Source: Gerris lacustris
Lineage: Eukaryota > Arthropoda > Insecta > Hemiptera > Gerridae
DNA length: 64,000 nucleotides
Reading direction: 5' to 3'
Assembly: GCA_951217055.1 (NCBI GenBank)
Contig: OX578283.1
Coordinates: 26,163,427 to 26,227,426 of the forward strand
The notes under the pieces are model-generated. The model saw only the letters and a program-made list of their open reading frames with translations, had not been told where the DNA came from and ran no database searches. The position numbers and the translations under genes were made by a program. This document shows positions 20,043-31,220 of the stretch, piece after piece. How positions within the stretch are numbered: position 1 is the first letter of the stretch; every line of letters starts with the position of its first letter.

Positions 20043-20046
20043 AATG
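20043..20046. repeat. Target site duplication (AATG), right
   Basis: AATG directly follows the right LTR and repeats the left flank. Confidence 0.8.
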
Positions 20047-20588
20047 AAATTCGACTACTTCAGGTGGCCATGATAGCGAACTGATGATGATTTATTCACC
20101 TTCTCCAACTTTTGATTTTTATAACCAAATAATTCTAGAGGATACAACAAGAGTGATTGCTGTTATATCTGTTTATACAATATACATATATGTCGACAAG
20201 TTCGCACATGCAAAGTTGCATGTCGCTGGCCTTCATTTGCCAGAAACTCCTCGTAAACATTTGTAATTATAGCGATTAGGTAACTGAAACGATGTAATGC
20301 GGTTAGTTTCCCCCACTTATTGCCGAAACATCAATACGTGCGAGTAACAGAAAAGGGAAAGTATACTTTTGCCAAAGCGGACGAAGGTTTCAATTTGGAA
20401 TGTTATAGAAGCCAAAATAAATACAAACAAGGTTTCAATCGACCGTTTTAATTTACTCTCAACTGCGTGAACTAATTTATTTATAATTACTCATTGGGTG
20501 TATCACACCGGAGAAGGAAAAATAATTTTCCTGACCATATAATTACCATTAATGTTAAAAATTAATAATAATTTTATTTAAAACCCAT
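20047..20588. other. Unassigned flank of the LTR element
   Basis: No gene or repeat copy recognised. Confidence 0.4.
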
Positions 20589-20876
20589 TTTTAAAAACAA
20601 GCTTTTATTCGTATTCTTCTCAGCAAACCCTTTCATTTGATACCCATATCATGGGCGTGCTTAAAAAATAACGATTCCTCCATCTTGTGCAGCCTGCCAT
20701 ATTGGATTTAGAATGACATCACTTAGCTAACCATGCATTTACATCCAAACTAAACGAGTATGAAAAATTTCAATTTAATCGCTTCAGGATAATTGCTATA
20801 AAATTTAGTTGCAAGATTTGATCCAAACATATATACATTATACATACATTGCAAGTTAAATAAAAGCTTTTAAAAT
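20589..20876 (+). mobile_element. Family D element, copy 3
   Basis: Full-length D copy from AAAAACAAGCTTTTATTCG to AAATAAAAGCTTTTAAAA. It includes GATACCCATATCATGGGCGT, GCCATATTGGATT and AAGATTTGATCCAAACATA. Confidence 0.8.
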
Positions 20877-20895
20877 AAAAACAAAAGAATTAATA

Positions 20896-21345
20896 TAGCT
20901 TCCGAGTTTACCGAAGAGACGGAAGCTACGTGATCGTTCTGAAGAACGAAACATTTTTAGGTCTCCGATTACAAAGACAGAAATCCGTTTTAGATATCAA
21001 GGCACATTTTTGGTTCCGTGTCTTTTGTTGCGAACCATCATATCTTAAAAACTACACGTCCGATTTGAATGAAATTTGGATGGTAGATCATGATTAGCCC
21101 ATTGTTGGTCCCCTATAAGTTTCAACCTTCTGCGCTCATTTGTTTCTCTTCTATATCCACACAAACATACATTTATTTTCACCTACAGCTTCATAAGTAC
21201 TTATTTGATTTTTATGAAACTTTCATAGTTTGAAAGTAACCCGTTGCAGATGGCCCCAGATTAATTTGAACAATCTGCGCTCTTTATCATTTGCTAAATT
21301 GATACTTTATTTCATATAAAATATCAAAACAATTTTGATAGATTA
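20896..21345 (+). mobile_element. Family E element, copy 4 (body, left end missing)
   Basis: Begins at the E hairpin block GCTTCCGAGTTTACCGAAG and runs through AAACTACACGTCCGATTTGA to the body end GATAGATTAAAAATAGACTG. There it joins directly to the next copy's terminal repeat. Confidence 0.78.
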
Positions 21346-21630
21346 AAAATAGACTGCCAATTGGTGTGGCATATAGCTTCCTTGCATGCTATCACGTACT
21401 TTTTGATTTTATGCTTTTACAAGCCATTATTGTCTAATTTGTTGAATTGTTTCCCCTGTTTTGCTTCCGAGCTTACCGAAGGTAACGGAAGCATTGTGTT
21501 CACTTTTGAGAACGAAAAACTTTTATGCCTCCGATTTTAAAAATTCCAAGACAGAAATCCGTTTCAGACATCAGGGAACATTTTTGGTCTCGTGTCTGTC
21601 TGTCTGTCGGTCTGTTTGTCCACGAATTAT
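21337..21630 (+). mobile_element. Family E element, copy 5 (5' part)
   Basis: Terminal repeat GACTGCCAATTGGTGTGGC through TTTTACAAGCCATTATTGTC. The hairpin block GCTTCCGAGCTTACCGAAGG and TGTCTGTCTGTCTG follow. At about 21630 the sequence switches to family G. Confidence 0.78.
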
Positions 21631-21915
21631 GAAACGTGCGACGATAACTTGAGTAAATGTCGACCGATTTTGATGAAATTTGGTAGACATGTTCATTTTA
21701 CCAATGCCCAGGACGAGTTCGTTGGACAACGTTATCCGTTCAAGCGTTCATGAGCAACGCTTGCGTAAACGTGAACTTAAATTGGATTTTTAGGTCGGGA
21801 AAAAAATCTAACATCATCTATTCAATGAGACAAACATTTTTTTCAAATACAATTTTATAGTTAAGCCAACAGCGACACCGCTATGAAGTGTTAAAGATCG
21901 CTAAAACTGTTAATA
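21630..21915 (+). repeat. Family G repeat, copy 2
   Basis: Shared blocks are GACCGATTTTGATGAAATTT, ACCAATGCCCAGG, CAACGCTTGCGTAAACGTGA and GCGACACCGCTATGAAGTG. The join to family E falls within the shared tetranucleotide module. Confidence 0.75.
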
Positions 21916-21989
21916 GTTTTTACACAATAAACTATATAACAATAAAGTAATTTAACAATAATATTAATATTAATATAACAATAACGTAC

Positions 21990-22685
21990 ATGATATGATG
22001 CGAGGAAGCTATGTGCCACACTAATTGGCAGTCTATTTTTAATCTGTCAAAGTTGTTATAATTTTTTACTTGAATTAAAGTATCAATTAAGCAAAAGTTA
22101 AAGAGTGCAGACGGTTCAATGTAATCTGGGGCTAGCTGCAGGCTACTTTCGACAAACCATAAAAATTTCATAAAAATCAGATGGTTACTTTTAAAGATAT
22201 AGCTGTAAATAGATGTATGTTTGTGAGCATGTAGAAGATAAACAAATAAGCGCAGAAGGTTAAGACTTAGGTTACTTCAGAAAAGACTTTAGGTTACGCA
22301 GAAGGTTTAAGAAGATTAGGGACCAACAATGGGCTGACTATGACCTACTAACTAAATTTCATTAAAATCGGACAAATAGTTTTTAATATATTATGGTGGT
22401 TCGCAGAAATTGAGCGACAGACCAACAGACAGACACGGGACCAAAAATTTTCCCTGATGGCTGAAACGGATTTCTGTCTTGGAATTTTTGAAATCGGAGA
22501 TATAAAATTGTTTCGTTCTTCAGAATGACCACATAGCTTCCGTTACTCTCTGTAAGCTCGGAAGCAAAACGGGGGAAACAAACAAATTAGACAATAATGG
22601 CTTGTAAAAGCATAAAATCAATGAAATACGTGATTGGATGTGAGAAATCTATGTGCCACACCAATTGACAGTCTATTTTTAAATA
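21990..22685 (-). mobile_element. Family E element, copy 6 (near full length)
   Basis: Both edges carry terminal repeats ending in a TAGACTGCCAATT-type tip: TATGTGCCACACTAATTGGC at 22012 and TATGTGCCACACCAATTGAC at about 22653. The two edges are in the same orientation here. The body holds an extra direct repeat (GGTTACTTCAGAAAAG / GGTTACGCAGAAGG) near 22270. Confidence 0.78.
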
Positions 22686-22852
22686 TTACTGTTAAACCAT
22701 CAAATGTAAAATGAAAGAAAATTTTCTGTCTGTACCAAACGGGATAAAACCTACACATTCTCCTTTTATATCAACAAGCTGCTTTACTCCTAGCATAGGA
22801 CAAATCCAATAAATAGTTGAGATTCTTTAATGCATTTTGGGTTATATATATT

Positions 22853-22877
22853 GAAAAAAAAAAAAAAAAAAAAAAAA
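22853..22877 (+). repeat. Poly(A) tract
   Basis: About 23 consecutive A. No retroposed body is recognisable upstream. Confidence 0.8.
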
Positions 22878-23267
22878 TCTGAATGTTCCTGACGGAAGAC
22901 TGAGTTTTACACCTTTTATTTCAACGAGTACATTTAATTCATCTTATGCCTTTAATACGAAAAAAAAATAAATAAATAAGGGGAACAAATTACTTATTGT
23001 ACCTACCAAAATCTGTATTATAATGTATGGTGGAAATAAAAATGACTATTTTATGGAAATGAAAAATATTATTTTTTAGTAACTATATTTTTCCATTTTA
23101 ATGAAAAATTCTATTTGTTGATTGTCTATTTACTTGAGCTCATACTTTTGTTGATTTTGTTAGCTTTCACAAAAAAATAGATATTTAATCCTTTTTGTAA
23201 ACATCCATTAAGAAATATTTATATTAAAAGTTTTTCTTTGTCTTGCAACTCTGTTTTAGAGATTACT

Positions 23268-23778
23268 GTTTCACACTACTATAGTTTTACACGTAGATTA
23301 TGTAGAGGACAAACAGAATAATATCCTATTTATATACTCTTTCTTGGAGAATGCGGCATATTGCATTTTGAAACTGCATTTTGCTTTATAAAAAAATCTT
23401 TAAATTCATAAATAGTAACGCGATATGCTACCAAATAATCTGTTGAGATATAAGGTCGACAGCAAAGACAGCAGAGACATAATTATATTATTCGTTAATG
23501 CTAAATCTGGGGGCACAGCAGTGCCCCCGCCAAGTCGAGCACAGCCGTACCATCCTTTACTAAAACCAACTTAAGGCATTAAGGACCCCCCCCCCCCTCT
23601 ATTATCCTATTAAGGATACTTAAATACACGAGGTAGTAAATGTAGTTTACAGGAGATAGCGTGCATAAATGCCGTTTCAAAATGCAATATGCTGCGTTCT
23701 CCAAGAAGTAGTATGTAAATAGGGTATTGTTCTGAGTGTACTACATAATCTACGTGTAAAACTATAGTAGTGAGAAAC
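23268..23778. mobile_element. Element N: 511-bp inverted-repeat element (MITE-like)
   Basis: Arms of about 110 bp (23268-23388 and 23671-23778) are inverted copies. The tips are GTTTCACACTACTATAGTTT and its near-inverse. Internal blocks TACACGTAGATTATGTAG and GCATATTGCATTTTGAAAC also match. The centre holds GGGGGCACAGCAGTGCCCCC, itself an inverted repeat, and a C run at about 23587-23597. No coding capacity. Confidence 0.8.
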
Positions 23779-23779
23779 A

Positions 23780-25485
23780 CTAAACGCAGAATTGAACAAA
23801 ACCTATCGGTATTTTCGGACTAAATCTATGGAAGAAAATCGTAAAAACAACATTTTTGAAGCAGTAATAGATGACCACACTCCAATAAAGGCAGTCAGTT
23901 CAAAAACAAATTGGATTTAAAGATGTGTTATTGTATGTCTATTTATTAAGAAGAGATATGGACCACGGGATATAAAGCACATTGCCTGAGAAAGACCCTT
24001 CTTCCGGTAATAACGGACTTGGAAAACATTAAGGTCTGTAGACGCCAAACAAGAAAAGATGTGGCTAAGGCGTTACAAAAAGCTCGAGCCAATTTTGGTG
24101 AGCTTTGTCCATTGTCAAACTAAAATCACAATAAAACTTTCAAAAATATCAATATTATTCTAAACCCAAGCTATGTATTGATATTCAATATCTTATCCTA
24201 AACGCCATATTTGTAAAGGTTGCCTTTCCTTACAATTTACCTTGTTGTTACCTTACCTTTCTATCTTTGTGGTTTCAAAGTTATAAGGCATTTTAATGAG
24301 CAAAAAATGTGAAATCGATCACATCGAAACGTCGTAAAACTCGATAGCGAAAACCCATCGAGGCTATCCTTTTAGGACAAAAAAAGATCAGTTTTGACTT
24401 CCCAAATAAGCTCCTAGAATTTCGTTATTTAGACTTGGGGATGCCCTTTATAATTTATAGTAAAACTATTTTTTTCTTTTTACTAATATTATAAAACTGT
24501 TATCCTTAACCAGTTCCTTAGTCTTCTATTTTTCTCTTATTTCTATTTTCTTATCTTTTTTTAATTTGAAATGTATTCTCTCGTTCTTCTTTTAACCATT
24601 TATTTCTTCTTTTTTTCTGATGAGGGAGGTTTGAAACCGCCAGTTCTTTTCTTTCGAACCTTCCAGAAAAAAATAAAAGGGAAAGCTATACTGATAAGAA
24701 GAAAATAGAAAAACAAGAAGGCAGAGGGTAAGAGGATGACCGAAATCAAGGAGATAATGAGAAAAAGAAGAAATTTTCTCATTCTGATTGCCAGCAAATA
24801 CCTTGGTTTTCAAACTAGAAGATTTACGCCGCTGGGGAATTTCCGGTAAATCTTCCTCTCCTGCAATATTGCCTGCCCACAATTCAACCTTTAATCCTTA
24901 CTAACAGATTTTACATCAGTGCTGCCAATTTGAGCACAATAAATTTACCGTAAGGCCTTTTATTTATTTATTTTTTTTTTTTGCCTTATTTTCTCAAGGC
25001 ATTTTGCCAAGTAATAATAAAGTACAGGCTATCCATTTCCAAATTTAGCCTCTTTGGAATAAAATTTCTGAAAAACTCTTCAAAAAGCATTTCTAAGCAA
25101 TAAGTTTAGAAAAAATCAGAAATTAGTGTCTAATCTTTTAAAATAAACAGATTAAGGCATTAACAGTAAATAATCCGGTAAATTAATAGGTAAAATTCCT
25201 TAAATTGAGCTACTTTATTATTTTGTACAATTTCAATTACGCAGTTTATATTAAAAAAATGTATATTCATTGTTCAAAAATTATAATGTGTGACATATTG
25301 ATGGTTTTATTCGATGCCCAAAAAATGTTTTTAAATCATTTTCCGTCTGAGGGTCATTTCAGTTAGGTTTTTGCAAATACAGGACTTTAGAGTATACCTT
25401 TTAACAAATAACTTTCCCCCAAGTTATTATAAGTCCCCTCTCCAAAAAAACTTGTTTTCTCTAAAGCAGATAAAATAATCAAATA
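23780..25485. other. Unassigned sequence
   Basis: No supported gene. GAAACGTC at 24326-24333 sits after a small stem (TGTG/CACA) but lacks a convincing CUGANGA partner. The frames at 24592-24882 are low-complexity Lys/Phe-rich. Confidence 0.4.
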
Positions 25486-25800
25486 ATCAATTAGTGTGGC
25501 ACATAGCTTCCTCACGTCCATTTTCGAATACATTAGTGATTTTATGCTTTTACAACTTATTGTTTTGTTATCAAATTTAGCTTTTGAAATCTGTCAAAAT
25601 TGTTTTAAAGTTTCAATTTAGAAAAATTTAAAGGCGCAGACAGTTTACATTAAACTTGGACTATCTGCAGTACAAACAATCCAAAATTTCATAAAAAATT
25701 GAGTACTTTTGAAGATATAGGTATAAATAAATGTATGTTTGTACGCATGTGGATAAGAAACAACTGGGTATAAAAGGTTAAAAGTAATATTTGTTTGTTT
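25486..25800 (-). mobile_element. Family E element, copy 7 (truncated)
   Basis: Starts with terminal repeat CAATTAGTGTGGCACATAGC and continues with AAATCTGTCAAAATTGTTTT and ATAAATAAATGTATGTTTGT. The rest of the body and the other end are missing. Confidence 0.72.
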
Positions 25801-26373
25801 ATCTTTGAGAAAGGTAAGGTTACATGTTGATTACGAGAATGATGAGAACCATATACTAGAAAAGGTCTCCAGCAGAAGCCGCGTTTGAAGAAAGAGCCGG
25901 CATTTTGGTGGCAACAAAATACCCTGAGGTTGATATATATAAAATCCAAATCTATCCCTCAGAACATCGGTCAGGTCTGTGAAATCCTTTCTTTATCCAC
26001 TCCTTTGAAGAAAGTAAAACAAGAACAAGGAAATGGTTCTTTTTTCGTCCTCTTTATTATATCTTCTTCTTGTTTGAAACCTACTTTATTCTCTGTCTTT
26101 TAAACCCGACAAGGAATTTCAAAATCCTTTTCTAATAACCCCTTTACAAATCCCTCGATAAATCATTGCCGAAGTTAACCTCGTTATTTTCTTTTTCTTC
26201 TTTAAATAACGATCTATCTTAAATGTACGTTTTCTCAAAGTTTTTAGGCTTAAACCTCTTTTTATTTCTACCATTTTCTTTTAATTTATTCTTTGGAATT
26301 AAAATGGTTATGTATGCATAGACTTACAATATGCGATATGTTTGATGTTTAATAGTTTTAATATTTTAGGCTT

Positions 26374-26640
26374 TCAGATGAATGCCGTCTTGAAGGATGT
26401 GAAACCTTTGACGTAGTATTCTGAAGTGGTATCTTCAGGAAGTACATCGACGTTTTTCAAACTAAATTTTGATTTTTTTTTTTGGCCAATGCCAACGAGG
26501 ATGGAGTTGTTCTTCACAGCTTTGGTTAATTTAAGTTCTATCGCATGTCCTATGATGCTTATGCTGTTGTTCTTAGTATAATGACTTCATTGCCACCAAT
26601 CGTAATAATTGGTATTCCCTGTGAACTTTGGTATGCATAA
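26374..26640 (-). pseudogene. Possible protein-coding fragment of unknown family
   Basis: The minus-strand frame is open from 26586 to a stop at 26374-26376 (70 codons) with no methionine. It reads with balanced, protein-like composition (for example IIGHAIELKLTKAVKNNSIL, then VDVLPEDTTSEYYVKGFTSF). Just upstream, in another frame, GIPIITIGGNEVIILRT looks like a continuation displaced by one indel near 26565-26585. This is unlike the Lys/Asn/Phe noise of neighbouring frames. I do not recognise the family. It could be a terminal exon, a processed relic or part of a decayed mobile element. No splice site is established. Confidence 0.35.
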
Positions 26641-26964
26641 ATACCGTAAAAAATCGAGAGAATATGCTATATTTTTACTAATTTTAACCAGAGGTTCGCA
26701 TTTTAATCGACTCTCTACAGCCCTAGATTCATGAGCACTTATTTACAAACTATGCCATATAATCAATCAAAATGTAAAAAAGTGGGGATCAGGCCGTAAA
26801 AAATTAGTTATGACTACGGTATTTTATAGTAAGGTTGGTTGCTAGAGATAACAACGTAAAAGAGCCGTGAGACATCAAGATATTCTTATTTAAATTATAA
26901 AATATTAGGTGCTTTATCTTTTTATAAAATTATATCCTTGCATGCTATGACATAAAAGAATAAT

Positions 26965-27545
26965 AGTACATTACTTTACGCGTCGAGTGCGGAAAGTAGC
27001 ATTTTGCATGCGAGTGTGGAGTTTGCACCCGAGCGACAGAGAGGGTAGTAAAACCACACGAGCAATGCAAAATGCCGTTTTCGCACAAGTTGCGTACCGT
27101 ACTTTATCTACGATTGTTAGATTTAAATAATTAATACACAAAAAAATAAACTTGCTGTATGTAAGTTCGTATTTCTTCTCTTGATAAAGATGGCATTAAT
27201 CTTGAGTTGTATTTTTTGCCGAATGAATTATTTCTGGAGGAGTATTATTCTCTACATTTTCGTCAAAGCCACTTGATTCATTCATTTTTTTTCACTAAAA
27301 ACTCGATTACTTAGTTACTTTAATAAAAGAATAGCAAATTAGTTTTGTTAAATGTAAACAAACTGGCTAATCGTGCGTTAAGCTGAAGAATTCCTCTTCT
27401 TTACCGCGCTAGCGTGGTAAAGAAGAGGAATTCTTCAGAACTATGAGACGCGCATGCGCAATGAATACAAGTACGTAAATAATCACTTTCTACGCATCTA
27501 AATAGAGATATAATGTTTATATTTCGTATCAATCGTAGATAAAAA
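26965..27545 (+). mobile_element. Family M element, copy 1, with a 56-bp hairpin
   Basis: Shares GTGCGGAAAGTAGCATTTTG, GTGTGGAGTTTGCACC and ACGCGCATGCGCAATGAATA with copies at 37508 and 40213. TTTATCTACGATTG (about 27109) and CAATCGTAGATAAA (about 27530) are exact inverse sequences, so they may be the real terminal repeats of an inner unit. Non-coding. Confidence 0.75.
27383..27438. repeat. Long perfect hairpin inside family M
   Basis: CTGAAGAATTCCTCTTCTTT plus ACC (23 bases) is matched exactly in inverse at 27416-27438. The 10-base centre GCGCTAGCGT contains the palindrome CGCTAGCG, so nearly the whole 56 bp can fold on itself. Confidence 0.92.
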
Positions 27546-27549
27546 TTAT

Positions 27550-29245
27550 TAACATCATATTAGTATTATATTAAGTGAACAACTGTTAAAAACCTATTCA
27601 AGCACAAACTATCGTTGAACATAGATTAGGAACAGTTAAGATACTTCAATCCGAAAATATTAAGATTAGGCAACTATTGGGAAGCATCCTATGCTTCTTA
27701 ACTGGTGGTCATTAATATTTCTTACTAATGATGTCCCATTTACAAGAAAAGGACCTTTCATTCTTTACTAAATATTTACTTTGTTCTAATTGGAACATTT
27801 TCAAAGAATATTTAATGTTCCATTAAAACTATAACTATGTGTTTATAATGTTAACTCAAGCTTGGCAAAGTCTACAAATTTATTTATTCTATCAATTTAT
27901 TTTAAGATTAAACCAGTTTCATTTTAAAATTTTAATTAATCCTTGTAAGGAGGCCTTTGAAAATGTTTCTCGTAATTAGTTTTGAGCTATAAAATGTGTT
28001 CAATACGTTTTTCTCTCTTTGCCGGCTCATTGCGCACCTTTTCTAATTGGGCACGTGTTACCAACTGCCATGGATATATTTGCGGTCTGATATCAAACCG
28101 TTTTACTCGTACAAGAGCCTGCGTCCCTCCTATTTGTTAATTCTAACCAGTACTACGCTATTTGCTGAAGCCTTTAAATTGGACCTGATAAATTATCCAA
28201 TTTAAGTGTCGACTCTGATTTTCAAAGGGAAACAAGGCATACAGTTATGTGCACGTGAGTGAACCGGGACATAGTTTGCCAAATGTTCCCACTATTAATC
28301 TTTAAGTGGGAGTCTCGCTACTCTTCTCTTACTAAAGCATTAGCAGGAATAGTGGCTAATGGTCCCTCTAATGCTTTACGGTGTGTTTTAGATCTCTCCG
28401 TGAACTGAATTTAGGTGGAATGTTAGCACCCAACTGCAGTTTGCGAATAGGGACGAGGAGTGGTAGAGTAACGTCAGTGATTGTCAACAGCTAATTCATT
28501 AGACAAAATCCCAGTTTCAATACGAAACAAGTTGTTCAGCACTGCTATAACGTGATTAACGCTAGCGTACCAAGTAACAATTATATATTCCCTTTCACAT
28601 GAAATAATGCTCCATTAATCTATCTTTAAAAGCAAATTTTAACAGCATCTTCATAGTGGAAATAAAAGTGTACTTTAATACTGATTATATTTTACCTTTC
28701 ACAAACACTCTTCAAGTATTTCTCTTTTATTTCCTTCTGCGTGCTATAGCTAACATGCTAACTAAAAAAGACATATTTGTTATTTTCCACAAATAATGAT
28801 GATTGAAACTGAAAACAGTTCACCAAACAAGGTGGGTTTTCAAAATCAATGTAAAATCAATCAATGTGAAATCTCTTTCTATTGTTTGTCGACATTTCAA
28901 ATAAACGTTACTTATAACAGTATTATTATAAGTAATTACTTTGGTTGCAGATCAAATAAAACTTGACACAACCTAAATAATTGTTCATACATTGAGTGAA
29001 ATATTCTGTAGTTCAAAATAGTCTTCAAACAATGAGAGCATATTAATCAGAGAAAATTCTATTCGACCATTAACAAGAATAATTTGGTTTCTAAATTCAT
29101 AAAGATATTTCAGTTTTAGTGCTTCACATAATACTTGAATGTCAAATGATGTGAAGTGTGAATATGAATATGAGTACATATTATTTTATGTTCATATAAT
29201 AATTTATAATTATGGGAATGTTATAACATTAAATAAAATAGAGTC
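27550..29245. other. Unassigned, includes a GC-richer island at about 28000-28500
   Basis: 28000-28500 is clearly less AT-rich than its flanks and not repeated elsewhere in the window. No frame longer than 60 codons crosses it. It might be regulatory or the remains of an exon or element. Confidence 0.4.
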
Positions 29246-29247
29246 CA

Positions 29248-29915
29248 ATTAGAGTGGAGCTTCCTCGCATCCCATTACGTACTATATTGATTTTATGCTT
29301 TTACAAGCCATTATTGCCTAATTTATTTAAATATTTCCCCGTTTTGCTTCCGAGCTTACTAAAGGTAGCGGAAGCTAAATTCGGTACCTTCGGATCGTTC
29401 TGAAGAACGAAAATATTTTGTCTCCCATTTCAAAATTCCAAGACATAAATCCATTTTAGACATCAGGGAACATTTTTGGCTCCGTGTCTGTCTATCGGTC
29501 GTTTAATTATTGGGAAACAACATATCTTAAAAACTTCACGTACAATTTTTATGAAATTTATATGGTAGGCCATAATTAGCTCATTGTTTGTCTCATAAGT
29601 TTCTACTTTCTGGGCCTATTTGTTTCTCTTCAACATGCGCGAAAACATACATTTATTTACACCTATATCTTCAAAAGTACTCATCTGATTTTTATGAAAT
29701 TTGGATGGTTTGTCAAAAGTAGACTGTAGATAGCCCCAGATTAATTTCAACCATATGCGCTCTTTATCTTTAATGCAAAAATCAAATCAATTTTGTCATA
29801 TTAAAAAAACGGGGGAAACAATTATATAAATTAGACAATAATAGCTTGTAAAAGCAATCAATAAGAAAGCGAGGAAGCTATGTGCCACACTAACTCTGGT
29901 AGTCTTTTTACAGGC
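29248..29915 (+). mobile_element. Family E element, copy 8 (most complete, with inverted ends)
   Basis: About 665 bp. The left end CTTCCTCGCATCCCATTACG ... TTTTACAAGCCATTATTGCC ... ATTTCCCCG is matched in inverse at the right end: CGGGGGAAACAATTATATAA ... ATAATAGCTTGTAAAAGC ... GTGCCACACTAA. Each end is about 90-95 bp. The body has the two hairpin blocks, TGTCTGTC, CTTAAAAACTTCACGTACAA and ACATACATTTATTTACACC. This copy defines the family as a non-autonomous inverted-repeat element. Confidence 0.85.
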
Positions 29916-29919
29916 TAAA

Positions 29920-30455
29920 GTCTTACACCCTGTATTGTACAATGTTTTATTATTAATATCATATAAAACAACCTTCTTGTACCCCTATATGAATTTAAAA
30001 AGCTGGATTTAGGCGCCATGCAGTCTAGGGTATAGGAAAAAAAACCTAACGAAACCGGAATATTAAATTAAGCAGAAACAAAGGTAAAATATAAAATGAA
30101 GAGGAATTGATTTAAATTAGGAGAAAAAACAACACGGCAATGAAATTGCGCCTTTTTTTTTTGGATACACTCGTAGGAAAGAGCGATATTCGGTTACACA
30201 ACTTTTTTTTTATAAATTATTTCACAGTGAATTTAGTTTACGAGTGAGGCTGAGCAGACCAGGTATTTTTATAAATAAAAGTACTACTTGATAAAGAAAA
30301 TAAAAGTAGTGAAGCATTAAGTGTGTAATATTAGTTTCCACATAGGGAAATTTGGTTCACACACCGGAGGAAATAATACTTTCAAAAAAAAATCTCGTAA
30401 TACATGTGTAAGTTTTTGTTGTCTATACGTTTTCAGTAATTGGTTTTTTATTTAT
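29920..30455. other. Unassigned AT-rich sequence
   Basis: No gene or repeat recognised. Confidence 0.4.
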
Positions 30456-30458
30456 TTT

Positions 30459-30492
30459 TTAAAAGCTTTTATTTAACTTGCAATGTTTTTCA
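30459..30492 (-). mobile_element. Family D terminus fragment
   Basis: AAAAGCTTTTATTTAACTTG followed by CAATG, the D end, duplicated about 100 bp outside the palindrome. Confidence 0.6.
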
Positions 30493-30555
30493 CAACACAA
30501 TTCTACAATTCTACAATTCTACATTCTCGACTTCCCGGCTATTATTTAAAACCTT

Positions 30556-30855
30556 TTTGAAAGCTTTTATTTAACTTGCAATATTTGTATGTATATTTGT
30601 ATGTTCGGGTCAAATCTTGCAACTGAATTTTAAAGCAGTTATCCTCAACCGATTGAATTGAAATTTTGCATTCACGTTTAGTTTCTACCGACGTCATTCT
30701 ATATCCAATATGGTGGACAGCCCAAGATGGCGGACTAGTTATTTTTTAAGCATGACAAGCCCATGACAAGGGTATCGAATGAAAGGGTTTAGTGAGAAGA
30801 ATACTAATAAAAGCTTGTATTTATATATATTTTTTATTTTAAAAATCAACTTATT
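30556..30855 (-). mobile_element. Family D element, copy 4 (left arm)
   Basis: AAGCTTTTATTTAACTTGCA to AATCAACTTATT. It includes GTTCGGGTCAAATCTTGCAA, CCTCAACCGATTGAATTGAA and CAAGATGGCGGACTAGTTAT. Confidence 0.8.
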
Positions 30856-30890
30856 GTAATTCTAAATAATAATGTTATTATAAATTAAAA

Positions 30891-31180
30891 ACTTAAAAAA
30901 ACGAAGATTTTATTCATATTCTTCTCAGCAATCCCCTTTTCATTTAATACCCATGTCATGGACGTGCTTAAAAAATAACTATTCCTCCATCTTGGGTATC
31001 CGCCTTATTTGATTTAGAATGACGTCACTTAGCTAAGCATGCATTGTCATCCAAACTAAACATGTATGCAAAATTCCAATTCAATCGGTTGAGGATAACT
31101 GCTTTAAAATTCAGTTACAAGATTTGACCCGAACATTCATACATAAAAACATTGCAAGTTAAATAAAAGCTTTTAAAAAG
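30891..31180 (+). mobile_element. Family D element, copy 5 (right arm)
   Basis: Inverted partner of copy 4, from ACGAAGATTTTATTCATATT to AAATAAAAGCTTTT. The terminal AAGCTT is mutated to AAGATT at its inner end. Confidence 0.8.
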
Positions 31181-31220
31181 GTTTTAAATAATAGCCGAGA
31201 AGTCGAGAATGTAGAATTGT

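Larger units (their letters stand above)
30513..31220. repeat. Large palindrome of two family D copies
   Basis: Arms of about 335 bp (30513-30855 and 30890-31220) are inverted copies around a roughly 35-bp AT-rich centre. Each arm is a D element plus about 45 bp of flank. The flank (ACAATTCTACATTCTCGACT and CCCGGCTATTATTTAAAACC on the left) recurs in inverse on the right with one visible mismatch. The D parts have diverged more than the flanks. Confidence 0.85.

Noticed and set aside
23990..24122. Short frame reading QTRKDVAKALQKARANFGEL
   Set aside because: Only about 25 codons; stops lie immediately upstream and no family was recognised.
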